DNA from: Myrica gale
Taxonomy: Eukaryota; Streptophyta; Magnoliopsida; Fagales; Myricaceae
Assembly: GCA_963930655.1 (NCBI GenBank)
Contig: OZ005601.1
Coordinates: 28,272,921 to 28,336,920, forward strand
Length of the DNA: 64,000 nucleotides
Direction: 5' to 3'
Made by a program: the position numbers and the translations under genes. Below the pieces are notes generated by a model. The model ran no database searches. It was given only the letters and a program-made list of their open reading frames with translations, and was not told the DNA's origin. Every line of letters starts with the position of its first letter. Within the stretch, counting starts at the first letter, position 1. Below are positions 34,790 to 47,800 of this stretch, piece after piece.

Positions 34790-36199
34790 CCTCCAAAATA
34801 GCGTGACTTCATTTATCTCCTCATCAGAATGAACTAAAATAGGCTCTCAATTCTCAAATGTAATCAGACCACGGTTTACTTTCGTATCGATTCCCCACTG
34901 AAAGCATAGATTGCATATATGTACTCTATGATTTAAGAATCATATATATTCGTCGCTTTTCACAAATTTCCTGCCTCTGGTCTAGGAGGATCGATAGTAT
35001 TTCCATTCGCCATTTGGGCTGCAATTGCATGCCTCTGTTTACTACGGTAGTTGGGGCAATCGTAGTACTATGTTTCACAAGAGCAGCCATTTTCGTAATA
35101 GCTTCAAATAAGAGGCAAAGTTGCCTCCTCCCTCCTAGTACATGTATAAATGGCAAATTTCAGTCTCAAATTTGATTTCTCTAAGAATGTTGGGGTGGAA
35201 GAAGAAAAGAAATAAGAGATCAAGTCTCACATCAGGACCGTATTAGTGAAATTGAACCTTATCATGATTATATGAGACTTCAAAAGCAATATTAACTAGT
35301 CATTTACTCAAAAACAAAGAAGGAGAGGTCGAGTCGGATCTTACTTGGTAGAATTAATTAGAGTAAATTATCATAAACTCCCACAAGCTATTACCGTATT
35401 TTCAAAAGTATCTCTAAACTATAGCGCTTTAAAAATATAATTATTCATGTATTTGCTCTGGAGCATTACGTTTTGCCTTAAATACCAAGCGCGGACCAAA
35501 CTATACGCTATGTTTCATGATTTTAAGTCTTTATGGGTAGTGTCAAAATAAAATTCGAGAGTTATACTCTCAGGAATGGAGGCATAATCGTATTTTAACG
35601 AAAGGGAGGGGCACATGCAGGTCACAGGAGTGACCATCCGAGTTAACGGCTTCTTTAAGTTTGAATCACAACAGAAACATGAATTTGAGGTAACTCATTA
35701 CAAGAGATAATTCAGATATATTTTTGAGAATATGGTGCTAGTTTGTAGGGATTTATTGTAATTTACCCTTAAAAACAATATTAACTATTTTTTTTTTCTA
35801 AATGCAAACTCATTTCCTTAGATCCATATCCTCCAAGTCGTCTGGTAAACATCTTGGAAGCGAGTGTTCTATGACTACTGTGGAAAAGAAGATTCATAAT
35901 AGAAAGCTTCTAAGAAGAGAGTATTTTAGGTCTACAGAGGGAAAAAAGAATACACAGTGGCAAGCAGTCAACTGTGAAATATTCCAATCTCGATGTATGA
36001 TGCATGCATTAGCATACACCTCTGATTCTTGGCAGGCCGTCTAAGCATTGAAGATAGAACAGTTGGAATCAAAGTTCAGCTTGGAGTGCTTGACAATCAA
36101 TTATCTAGAGGCTTAGATCAAATTGCTTAAATCTTGTATAGTTATATCAGTAACCAATGATTATATATATCATCACAACCGACAGTATTTCATGTCTTA
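34790..36199. other. Intergenic DNA with one MITE
   Basis: Contains the element at 35361-35768; otherwise no recognisable feature. Short open frames near 35802-36044 lack family similarity. Confidence 0.4.
35361..35768. mobile_element. MITE with GGTAAATTACAATAAA-type ends
   Basis: The left end GAGTAAATTATCATAAACTC is mirrored by the right end, whose reverse complement is GGGTAAATTACAATAAATCC. Non-coding; the flanking duplication is unclear. Confidence 0.45.
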
Positions 36200-36415
36200 A
36201 TAAAGGCGTGACCAAGTTGTGGGAAAACCACTCGTGTTTTCCCCGGTTTCGCAACGCCTTGGGGGGGAATAAAGGTTCCCCATTTCAGATTCTTTGACTT
36301 GCTCAGAAAAGGAAACAGTCTTCTAATTTGTTACTGTTTGCAGACTTCACAAGTTTCCTTGCCTCTCTGCGAACCTGCCCTTCCTCTTTCCATAAAGCAA
36401 ACAAAATGAGAGAGA

Positions 36416-36421
36416 TATAAA
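36416..36421 (+). promoter_or_regulatory. TATA box of the second complete RABC gene
   Basis: TATAAA in the context GAGAGATATAAAGCC, about 125 bp before the ATG at 36544. The same position in the orphan promoter at 31106 also holds a TATA box, which supports the assignment. Confidence 0.55.
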
Positions 36422-36543
36422 GCCGTAAATGAAGATCCTCCTCTGTCAGTTCTGATTCTCTCTTTATTTCCTTACAAACTCAACGAACTCTCAGGAACCA
36501 AATTTCAGGCTTATCTATACGCGATTGTGCACATTTGCATATA

Positions 36544-39500
36544 ATGGATACGGCGGCGGGTGAGAAAAAGATGAAGAAGGAAACGAGTACGGCGTCGTCC
36601 GGTCAGGCGGGGTTCGACCACCTTTTAAAGTTGTTAATGATTGGCGATTCCTGGGCTGGGAAGAGCACGCTCGTCGTGCACTATACGTCCAATACCTTCC
36701 AGAACCTCTTTGCCACCATCGGTAAACTCCTAAGCTTAGCATTTATCTCATCCTCCCTCTGTTTCAATGTATTTTTGTTTTTGTTTTTATTTTGCTTTTA
36801 ATCATTACTATGATTGTATTACATTAATGCTTATTTTTCTTGTAAATGTTTTCAAGGTGTGGATTTTAAAGTTAAAAACGCTACTATAGGCGGGAAAAAG
36901 TTGAGACTCATCATTTGGGACACAGGTATTTATATAAGAGGGATTATTCCTCGGAAAAATCCAGAAGAAGAGAAAGGATGTACTCACGTACATATGTATA
37001 TGCATATGTATATATATTACCAACCATATTTTATTTTTCATGAATGCGTATCGTTGTACTATTTGTGACATAATTTTCCCTTTTTTCATTGTGAAGCTGG
37101 ACAAGAAAGGTTTAGAACTCTTACTAGCTCATACTACAGAGGAGCTCAAGGGATAATAATGGGTAAGTCGATTCATCCTCTCCATCCCTGTGCTGCTGTG
37201 TGCACTGTCTTTTTCTGACTTTGCTCAATTTACATGAAATCCCTGCGTCTGTTGTCATTTAAGAGCCAATGGATCTGCGGCGAGTTTTATTTGTACACCT
37301 ACCTCTGACTGATAGTAGATACATCAATTTTTTGTTCCACTAGTACCCTTTTTACGATTGCCTTTTGTATCCTAGAATTGAACCTTATGATAGAAAGTCG
37401 TTTCCTTTCATAGTTGAAGTTTCTAATTTCTCTTCTTCTTTTTGGCTAATCAAATAGTCATTCGATCATTTCAAAAGGAAGGATCCGGATAAACAACAAC
37501 AGAAGTTTCTAATAATTTCTCTTGGCTACTGAAACAAGGAAATCTTTTGTACAAATACCAACCATATACATTGAGTATACAGTGAGAGTTCATAAATAAA
37601 AGAAAGTGGTAGAGATCCAGTATAGAATATTGTCAAATAAACCAAAAGCCAAAAGTTTAGAGAGAGATTTGGTGACTATTCCTAGATGAAATTGTAGATG
37701 GGTTTTTCCATCAGTTTTTGGTAAAACTCCCTCACCCACATTTGTAAACTGCTAGAGATTAATCGAAATTTAGTTTAACTAGTCAAGGTCCGAACTTAAG
37801 ACTTAACTACCTCCCATTCCACACTGTTACAACTCATCAAAGTATAAAGGATAGTCAACAAAGTTCTTAGGAACGGGCAAGCCAAAGACAAATTTATCAG
37901 TCATCCAGCCATACAAAATTTCTTCTGTGATCCTTCCATACCATTAGTTTTCTTGCAGAAAGGTAGGAATGCAAACTCATGCCTTATACTTGGGATATAA
38001 TGAAGATCATAGCGGGAATATTTTCATTCTTCATTCTTTATACCAAGTACACAAGTCTCTTTCGAGTTTTTTTTTTCCTGTGTGTGCCCTTGTTATGTGT
38101 GTGAAATCCTGGTATTGCTGGCCTCTTGCATATCAACTGCTATAACAGACAACATTGATTTCATACAAGGTTGTTTAGGTTGTATTTGCATAAAATTTGT
38201 TTTGATGTTATTGAATCCCCTGCTGCAGATTAACTTGTATCCTTAAGAATGATCAATGTTATCAATTGTGGAACTACTTCTCCTTCATTAATTCTTAGGT
38301 ATTAGTAAAACCAAAGAAGAATTATCTCACATGTTTTTTACCGACTCTCTTTTTCAGAGTTTCTAGTAACTTCTTTAATTCAAAGCCATTATTTTGTATA
38401 CCTAACTAATTGGCTTTGAAACATGGTGCAGTATATGATATAACAAGGAGAGAGAGTTTTACAAACCTATCTGATATATGGGCTAAAGAAATTGACCTGT
38501 ATTCAACAAATCAAGACTGCGTGAAGATACTTATTGGCAACAAAATCGATAAGGTATGTCTTTAATCAACTTGCATATTTAGTTTTTTCGATTCTTATGT
38601 GGATCCTGTTCTTGATAAAAATGTCTGAAGGTTTGCATATGTAGTGCGTATATGTCATGTTGGTTCTATTATTTCACGTAAAGATGACAGGCACAGTGAA
38701 GTTATCTTTCTTTTCAGGAAAGTGAAAGAGTTGTCAGCAAAAGAGAGGGTATTGACTTTGCTAGACAAAATGGTTACCTTTTTATGGAATGTAGTGCGAA
38801 AACTGGAGTCAATGTAGAGAAATGCTTTGAGCAGCTTGTAGAAAAGGTATGCAACATTATACAGGTGTCAAGTTTAGTCCTTACTTTTGGGAACTCTCGA
38901 ACTATTACAATAATTTTGTTCAACATTTTCTTTAAACTTTTATAATAGAACTGGTTGTCTTAGGAACCGTTATCTAGTAGGATCCATTAGCATTACCTTG
39001 TGGTAGCTGGTCAGCTGAAGTAGCTAGCTCTCAGGATATATACAGTCTGATTTCTAGGATGAATTCAACAGCACTGGGCACTGGGTGTACAAGCACACAG
39101 CAAACGAAAAGGGCACTGCAAATAACATAATGTATGGTTTAGTATGAAGTCATGATTAAATAAGTGATAGGATTCTAATATCATCGAGGAAACAAAAAAC
39201 AGAGAAGATATTCTGTGTCAGCGAACTGGTCTTTTGCATTCTGCTTTTCAGGTCATGAGGTTTAAACATATCAGTATGTGTTGAAAAGACATTTGTGTAG
39301 GACATATTGGAAAAAAAAAAAGACATTTACATGACTATATCTGAGCAGAAATTTCAGTTTCTTCAGGTTAAGTTTGAGGGCATAAAACCATGCCTTTTTA
39401 CATGACTGTATATGGTAGCTAAATGGTATATTGGAAAGAATACATTTATAAATGTTATTTAACTTGCCAAACTATTTTGAATAGACTAGCCAGAACTTGT

Positions 39501-39664
39501 GTTAATGATTAGTGGGGTACCGTGTTGATCTGCAGATTTTGGAGATACCTAGTCTCATGGCTGGCACAGCTGGGGTGAAAAAGAGTATCTTGAAACTGGA
39601 AGCTCCACAATCTGATGCGTCCACTAGTACTAAGCATCGAACTAGTTCTGGTTGTTGCTCTTGA
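36544..39664 (+). CDS. Divergent RABC (Rab18-type) GTPase paralogue
   Basis: Six exons with the same structure as RABC1: 36544-36721, 36857-36925, 37097-37162, 38432-38553, 38718-38846 and 39536-39664, all in phase, for 230 aa. The N-terminus is longer and charged ([14 protein letters not shown]). The P-loop is GDSWAGKS (34-41), keeping GxxxxGKS but with W37 and A38 where RABC1 has G and V. Switch I is LFATIG instead of LSPTIG, keeping T58. DTAGQE, NKID and ECSAK are intact, and the tail ends SSGCCS with C228/C229. The start is the first in-frame ATG, with a TATA box upstream. The frame is fully open, so the gene is probably expressed, but nucleotide and effector binding may be altered. It could also be an early-stage decaying copy. 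Confidence 0.88.
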
Positions 39665-41839
39665 TAATTGTACTCTGGGGTTTCTCGAAAAACTCTCCCC
39701 CTCCAAATTTAATTTTATTTGCCTTTTTCCCCAGTTAGATCTAAAATGTTATCCAATTTGATGGGAAAGTACTGTATATGTAGTATGAACAGTAATGTTT
39801 GCTCTGACTTGCCTTACCCCTTGAACATCCTGGGATACTTTTGTTCCCCACTTCCATTTGAAGCAGCAATTGTACGTTTGTTCTCTCTGCAGATCATTCA
39901 TGCATGGTTCATAGTTATCCTTTTGTTCTTATTCAAGCTAACAGTTTATGAGCCAGATTGTTATTTGTTGCTTTTATGAGACTTTGCTTGTTGGTCTCTA
40001 GGGAAGATAGTGATGAAGCCAAATTTAACCGGTCTATCACAAATCTACTAGGATGAGAATCCGAGAGAACTGGGCCAAAGACCCAGTGCTTTGGATGGCC
40101 TGAAAGGCTACACCGCTCCTTCCTTCCTCGTTCAAGCAAATAAAACGATCTAGGGCACATGGTCCTCCCAATAGGGGGATATTTCGGATGCCTTTGTCAG
40201 TGGTCATCCTTGGTTTTTCTTGTTCTATTCTTCCTAAGGAAAAAAATATTTTTTGGGATCAGAATTTTCTTTGCTCCCCTTCCTCCTCTTCATCCTCCCT
40301 CTCTTTCCGCTGGGACTGGGCCTACCCCTCTCCCTTTTTTTAATTGGTGAGGGGGTAACGGTGGCGTCCTGGGCTCCTTCTGCCCCGCATTTATTAAATG
40401 AGTCAATATTATTCCCCACATTACCGTTTCTGTTAAGAAATAAGATGATTAGTTCTTTTGGCAAGCTCCTCTAGCAACTCGGATGTGACCTGCCATAAAG
40501 GGAGATTTCTCCACCTCCTTTCTTACTAGCTCTTAAGCGACGTGGGCTTGCTAATGCCAAGATGGGTCTTAGCCCGTCTCCTCTCGTCTTACCCTTCTCC
40601 TTCCGAACCATTCACTTTGACGTTGGGTCTCGGTGGTGGCAATATCTTCCCAAGGCTAAAAGGCCTACTCCATCATATAGTATTTTCAATTATTTTTAGT
40701 CTTTAAAATTAAGATTTTATTCTTATAAAATGGTCACTATAAAAAAATTATATAAATAAAATTATCATTCTGAGCACCAAAAAATTATTTTTAAAAAATT
40801 TTAACAGAAAGTGCAAAATATCTAAAGTCAATAATTTACGGTCTTAATGCAACAAAATAATAGATATGTGCAGTCTCTAGACTCTTATAATTTGAGAAGT
40901 AAAGTATATTTATCCGTTAAAAAATATATATGAAAGAAATTACATATTTTCTTCACAACCCATTACCTTGTCTAAAGTGTAATATACCACAAATTAATAT
41001 TATTGTCAATATAGTATTGAAACTGCGACTTTTCTCAGGTAGCTTGGAATCTCGCGATTATGTCATATTTTTACTTTTCATTTGATATCTTAATAAAATT
41101 AAATTTATTACAAATATATAAATAAATATATTTTGTACCCTTCCTTTAAAACTATTATTTTGCTCACATCTAATATTATCCACCCAGTATAATTTTCATA
41201 TATTTTGTACCCTTCCTTCATACTCTTTTGACATGCAATATTTTATGCAATACTAGAATTTTCATTTTACTAATTAGAACCTGAAAATTATTATAATTTA
41301 GCTCTCCTAGTTCAATTTTCTGTCGGTCCAGCCTGTACAGAGACCGAACTGCCCAGCAAGCGTTTCAACGGAACTGTCGTGTGAATTGTCTTTAGTAGTA
41401 GTTGTCATGTCTTGTGTGGGATAAGAAGAGCAGCACACAAGAGAAGAGTAAGTGGAGCGGGACCCACAAAAGGGGTTCGTGTACGCCGTACGGTAATAAG
41501 GGCATGTTTGAGCCCCATTAATTGGGTTCAAAATTTTAGGTTTACTACTAAAAAATTCACCACATAATTTTTTATTATTATAATATTTATTAAAAATTTT
41601 CTCTCTTCACTTTTTCACCCACTCCCATAACATTTCTTTACTTTGTAATATTTCTCAAACCCTAATACCCAAAATTTTCACCCTCAGACATACCTTAAAT
41701 TTTGATTAATTCGTCCAGCGATATCCAAATAATCCATGGTATCGGTGACAGTGACTCAGTGAGTAGCAGTTTTAAAACCAAAATTAAGAGGACAATAAAA
41801 AGGAAAAAAGAAAAGAAAACCAAAAAGGGCCGACAGAGA
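39665..41839. other. RABC 3' UTR, intergenic DNA and PP2C promoter
   Basis: AT-rich, with no convincing gene. The A/T-rich stretch 40680-41300 contains nothing recognised. Confidence 0.4.
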
Positions 41840-44800
41840 ATGAACACGGTAGATGAAGATGCTGGCACCACCCCCAACCCCACCCCTGCCACAGCAACCA
41901 CCGCCGACACAAGCGCCGGACTTCATAAACCTGAAGGCGTCCGAATCATAACTGACCTGACGTCCCTTGGGCGCGATGCCGATCCGGAGGCCTCCCTACC
42001 GCCGCCAACACAAGCGCCGGCCTTAATAATGCCCTCCAGAGATTTCGACGCCATTTTCAGCGGGGGCGGAATCAGGTTCTTCTCTCGCTTTCTCGCGCGT
42101 ATTTCACGCTTTCTCTGTGACGTTGATCATCAGTGCTGATCTTTCAAGTTCCTTGTTAGAGGATGTCATAGTGATTTATGTCAATTGTTTTGGTTTGCTG
42201 ATGTAGTTGTATGAATTTAACATCTCTTTTTGATTGATGTTTGTTTTGGTTTGCTGATGTAGTTGTATGAATTTAACATCTCTTTTTGATTGATGTTTGT
42301 TTTGGTTTGCTGATGTAGTTGTATGAATTTAACATCTCTTTTTGATTGATGTCTCTTGAAATGTGATCTGGTTTTGGGACTTCCTCTATTCAACTCTCAA
42401 CTATTATGTCTCTTTTGCTGAATTCTTGTGAAATTCTCTTTGCCCTTTCACCTTTGTTTTGGAGTTGTCCGTTGGTTCTGAGTTTGGTTAAATTTTGGGG
42501 CAAACCTCCAAACCATTCGCTTTACTGCTAAATCTCATCTAAAGAGAAAACAAGAAATCGTTGCAAGTTGTATTTGGGCTTGGGGTTTGATTCAAAGTAG
42601 GATTACTTATTCCCATGGTCAGTGATGTCAAATGGCAGGATCTTGCTAGGAGGTTGACTTGGCTTAGGCGTTAGGAATTCAAAATTAATTCTTGTGGTGT
42701 GGAATGTCAAATGCTTTTGAATTTTGAATGGTACTTTTTTACACAATTTCAACCTTGATTACTATGGACTGTGGGTTCGAGTCCTGGACAGATAGATCTA
42801 TTTTCAACTGTGTACACTCTAATGCACTAAAGGAATGAGTTTGGAAATAGTATTGAAAATTTCAAGTCTAGTAAACCATGCAAAAAGTTTGAAGAAAATG
42901 CTTGTGTGACAATTCAGTATCAGTCTATTTCAATTAATAGATTTAATTTCGATTGGCTATTGTTTTGGATAATTTTTTTGATTGATTTTTTTGGAAAGAG
43001 AACGGGGAGATAGGAACATTTTGGTTTGGGTTGTAGGGTTATGCACCTGATCTGAGAAAGTATGCGCTTAATATTCATTGGACTACATCGGTTGGAATTT
43101 AGTCCTCGTGTTGTTGTACGGATATTCAGCCCCATGCGTGGTCATTCGGCCCCTCTCTCTTTTTTATAACTAATTTGGCCACGTTTGCAATGTTATGTAT
43201 GTTTTACATGATCTATTTCCAGCCTAAGTGTGATTGTTGTTGGTTCTGGCTGGAAAATCTTGAACTTTGAAGTTGTGGAAGATCTGCATCTCACATGTTG
43301 CCATTGTTGGCTAAGCGAGTGTGGCTTGCCTAGGTGTTATTTTTGTCCTTTGTAAGACATCAATTACTTGGCAATAACTAGAATTTTGCAGGTATTGAAT
43401 CATGCTTTGTTTCTAGAAGTTAGAAGGTCTTCAAATCCTTGAATGATGTTCACAAAGGAATACCATTAATTTTGTAAAATAAGTTTGCTTGAAATCTTCT
43501 CTTGACTTTTTTTCTTTTATCTGTCTCTTTTCTTGGAAATGGAAGCCTGCTTTACAGTTTATTTAGACCAGGAAGTGTCTGAGAGTTGTTGAAGTTACAT
43601 GGCTGACTGAATCTTTTATTTTTCGGTTAGCTTTCTTACTGAAAATCAAAATGGAAGTTTCAACTACGGTTATTCAACTTTCAAGGGTAAAAGAGCTTCC
43701 ATGGAGGATTTCTATGAGACAAGGATTTCGGAAGTTGACGGTCAGATGGTTGCTTTTTTTGGTGTTTTCGATGGTACGGCCTAAGCTTTTATTTCTTATT
43801 TCTGGTGTGATACTTTTTAAAGTATCTTTATGGGGAGAAAAATTTGCAAATGTTGGTGCCTTGTTCTTACTAGAGTTGTTACCTTTTTAAGTTCCGTGTG
43901 AGTTGGGGACAATCTAGATTCTTGCTTATCCACTTGTCTTTGTTGTTTTGACATCGATGTTGTGGTCCAACTCAGGCCATGGGGGTTCAAGAACTGCTGA
44001 GTATCTTAAAAACAACCTTTTCAAGAATTTAAGTAGCCACCCGGATTTTATCAAAGACCCAAAGACAGCTATTGGTATGAAGTTGGTTGACTTCTGCTTT
44101 ATCATTTCAATTGAATACCATTTGAATTATTTAACATTGATCATGATCTATATACAATTTATGTCTTTTATTCTCCTCGTTATAGTTGAAGTATTTAGAC
44201 AGACAGATGCTGATTACCTCAGTGAAGAAAAAGGCCACCAAAAATATGCTGGTTCAACTGCATCCACTGCCTTGCTGTTAGGTGACCGGTTGGTTGTTGC
44301 AAATGTTGGAGATTCCAGAGTGGTTGGGTGCAGAGCTGGTTCAGGTTGCTGCCTTTTCTATCAAAATTTGGATTTACAAGAATCATGTCTGCAGCTTCAG
44401 GATAAGATAGGATTAAGATCTTAAAGGAATAAAAAATCTCTTAGTACCCTCAGATGATATCATGTTTTATTATACATAATTTGCAGGCCGAAATTACTTT
44501 GTGTAATGATGTCTGTAGGCTGGAGCAATGGACTGATTTTTGTAGGCTGTGTTTTGATATGTGTAAGTTTAAAAATATCTCAGAGGTAATTCTATTTCTT
44601 TTGGGTAATCGCAATCGTTTCTTCCTGCAGCTATTCCGTTATCTATTGATCACAAACCTGAAAGATCTGATGAGCGTGAACGGATTGAACAGGCTGGAGG
44701 TTTCATCATTTGGGCGGGTAAGTTGTATCCTCAGGGGTCCATATGTATGTCCTTCTGGTGTATGGGTTAGGTTGTGGTGTAAACTTCTGCTTTGAGGAGC

Positions 44801-47800
44801 TTGTATCTACTTAATAGTTGTTGCCTATAGATACTTGGTTTTGTACTTGTTTACTTGAGACAAAAGTTCAACTATATGAACCTCTAAACTTTAAAACTCT
44901 GCATCAAACTGGTTTATATTGCATTGGTGAAGGCTCCCATGACTTTCCTGAATCACTTGTCTTCCATAGTCAGAATAAGGAGATGAGCATGTGAAACGTG
45001 CCCTTGGATTTGCAAATCAAGCAGTGGAATTTCATATATACTGAGCTTGCTGCATCAACCTTCTCATTGCTTCATTAACAAGCATAAGTTTACATGTTAT
45101 GCATTCAATTTTTTATTGATTGTAGAAAAAGTTTCTAAACTAATTGTCTTAAATTGATAAAATAAAAAGGGGAAGTGAGGATAACTTACCGATAAAAATA
45201 ATTGCAGATTAATCTAAACTCATGCAGAGTTTAATAGACTGAGGTATTCAAGTGGATCTTTTCCCAATTCAGCTTTGATTAAAGATAAATCCACTGGAAA
45301 GTACAATCTAGTCAAGAGAATATCTGGAGTAAGGAAACGGAACGATAAGTTTAAGAAATTCTAGTCAAAGGTCATTCTTTGACTCACCTGTGTAAGAGTG
45401 TCTTTATAGAGTCTATATTCTGCAAGGAGGAAAAAGAAAAGAAAAACGAGTGGGAGGTGTGAAAAAAAGAACAAAAAATATACCACGGAGAGAATGAAAG
45501 ACCAAAATATGATGCATATTGGATGGCCAGAAAGGAATGGAGTATGATTATGTTTTCATTCGGTTGTATTCCTTTTCTTCATTTTTTAGGTAGGGTCAAA
45601 GGTATTATTTGTTTCATTTGGAATATTCTTAATTTTAAATTTCAACTGATGCATTATAGGCTGTGGTAATAAACTGTAGCTATAACTGTATTGTATCTTG
45701 GGACTCTGCTTCTTTTCTTTTTTAGTACTGCTTTGTAGATTTCTGCCATCATGGATTCTTGTATGTCCTTTAAGAGTTGGTTTGAGGACTATTTTATGTA
45801 TAGGTTGGAAATTTTCCGCTTCTTTGGTGGGAGATAACAACTCACTAAAAACAGTAATATGAGGACTGCTGAGACAATGAACCAATGATGTACTTATGTT
45901 ATCAACTACTTATTTCAATAGGATAGTAAAATCAGGTAATAACGGACCCATTGTTTTAGGCTAGTTATATTGCTGCTAGTGTCTCCTATGATACAAGCTA
46001 GTGTTAGGTAACAGTTCTAGGAAACTTCTAATTTCCACGCTTCACAGGAACATGGAGGGTCGGTGGTGTTCTTGCCGTTTCTCGTGCATTTGGAGACAAA
46101 CTACTAAAGCCATTTGTTGTTGCTGAGCCAGAAATACAGGTTAGCTTTTCCTTCTCCTTTATTTTCTGTCATTTTTTTCAACTTTACCAATTGAATGCTG
46201 AGGTGATATGACCACTTGTTTTCGTTAAGATGCAGTGGGGTTTAAAATAGAAGCCAGACGAGGTTGTCAGTATAATTGGAGATATTGATGTTCATGCTCA
46301 ACAAATTTCTCCGTGAATTATAGCAGATTAAAACCAATTAAAACCAACCAAGAAATTAGTGAAAGAAGCAGAAACGATTCTTTTGAACAGGTGCCACATA
46401 AGAAGGCTTTGTCTCGAGTAGTGAGGACAATTGGGTGAACTTTGGTAGGTCTTAGGGTCAAATCTTACCAAGCAAAAGAACAGAGTGGAATTAATAAAAA
46501 CATTGTTTATGCTCTTTCTGCAATTTCAAGACTTTGCTGTTATAACTGCAGAATAGCTTGCAAAAGCTTCAATGGTGCCTATTTCTTAGTCTCTCCTAAC
46601 GTCATCTGAAATCTTTCATTCTTTCATTTCTCTCATCCCCATCTGTAGATTCTAGCAGTCTTATGCTATAAGGAACCATTTATGAAATGTCCCTGAATTT
46701 TATGCTTCCTGTTAACTTTCTCCAGATATGGGACCAGCTACGTAGGATATTCTCCTGTTAATTAGTGCCAGTTTACTTTGCTGAAGAATATGAGTATTGC
46801 GAATTGTTGCTCACCTTTTTTCATATTCCAATGCGTAGGAGGAAGAAATTGATGGTGTTGAGTTCATAATTATTGCCAGTGATGGACTTTGGAATGTCCT
46901 ATCAAATAAGGTGAGTGTTGGTAAGGCTTGGTACTATGCCATCAAAAACTGATTTTGTTTGGGGTTCTTTTTCAGTTTTTCTTCCACTAAAACAATCTGG
47001 AGGTTTTAATTTACATGTATATAGAAACATTTAGAGTCTCAGGCAGGTTTACCTTACGATGTTTGGAAGGGCTAGTGATAGTTCTTTCCTATAGCGAGTT
47101 AGGATAGTTTAAGACAGTTGCCAAATTGGGTGGTCATACTATTTCATATGGCGATTTACCAAATAGTTTGATTCTAAATTTTTGTTGTTTGATTCCTTAT
47201 AGTGGTCAAATTCTCTCATTTTTCTTCAAGTTTCTTCAGTTACATTAGTTTACATGATTAATAGGAGAAAATTGCAAAGATAAAAAGAACAATTTTTTTG
47301 AAAGTCTTGTATTTATGCCCACTTTTTGAAATACATATTTGGATGCATCACATTGTAATGTTTTTCTTCACAGACATCTCCTTTTGTATTACCTTAATTT
47401 GTAGCACATATAATAAGGCTATGATGTATTCGTCTTTGGTCGTGTGGAAGCATCCGCAGAAGCCATTGGCCGCAAGCAATTTAAGATGACTGGAACCAGC
47501 ATTAACTTCAAAAATTCCTAGCCTGAGTTATACCTATTCAGAACTTGGAAGATGTCCTGTTTTAGTTTTATCCGTAAGTAGTTTAGTTCAGCCAGCTTAA
47601 GAACATGATCAGGACAGCTTCTAGCGTCATCCATTTAAGATTCTGGCTGCTGAAGCTTGCTTTAGGAGCCAGAATCTTCTCCAAAGAACGTTCAATATCA
47701 TGTCTGAAGGATAGGAGAGACTGCAAAGTCCATGTGTTTGGTAGGAGGGAGAAAAAGGACGGGAGAGGCAATCCTCCCTGGGCTCTCCAAAATTGAACGG

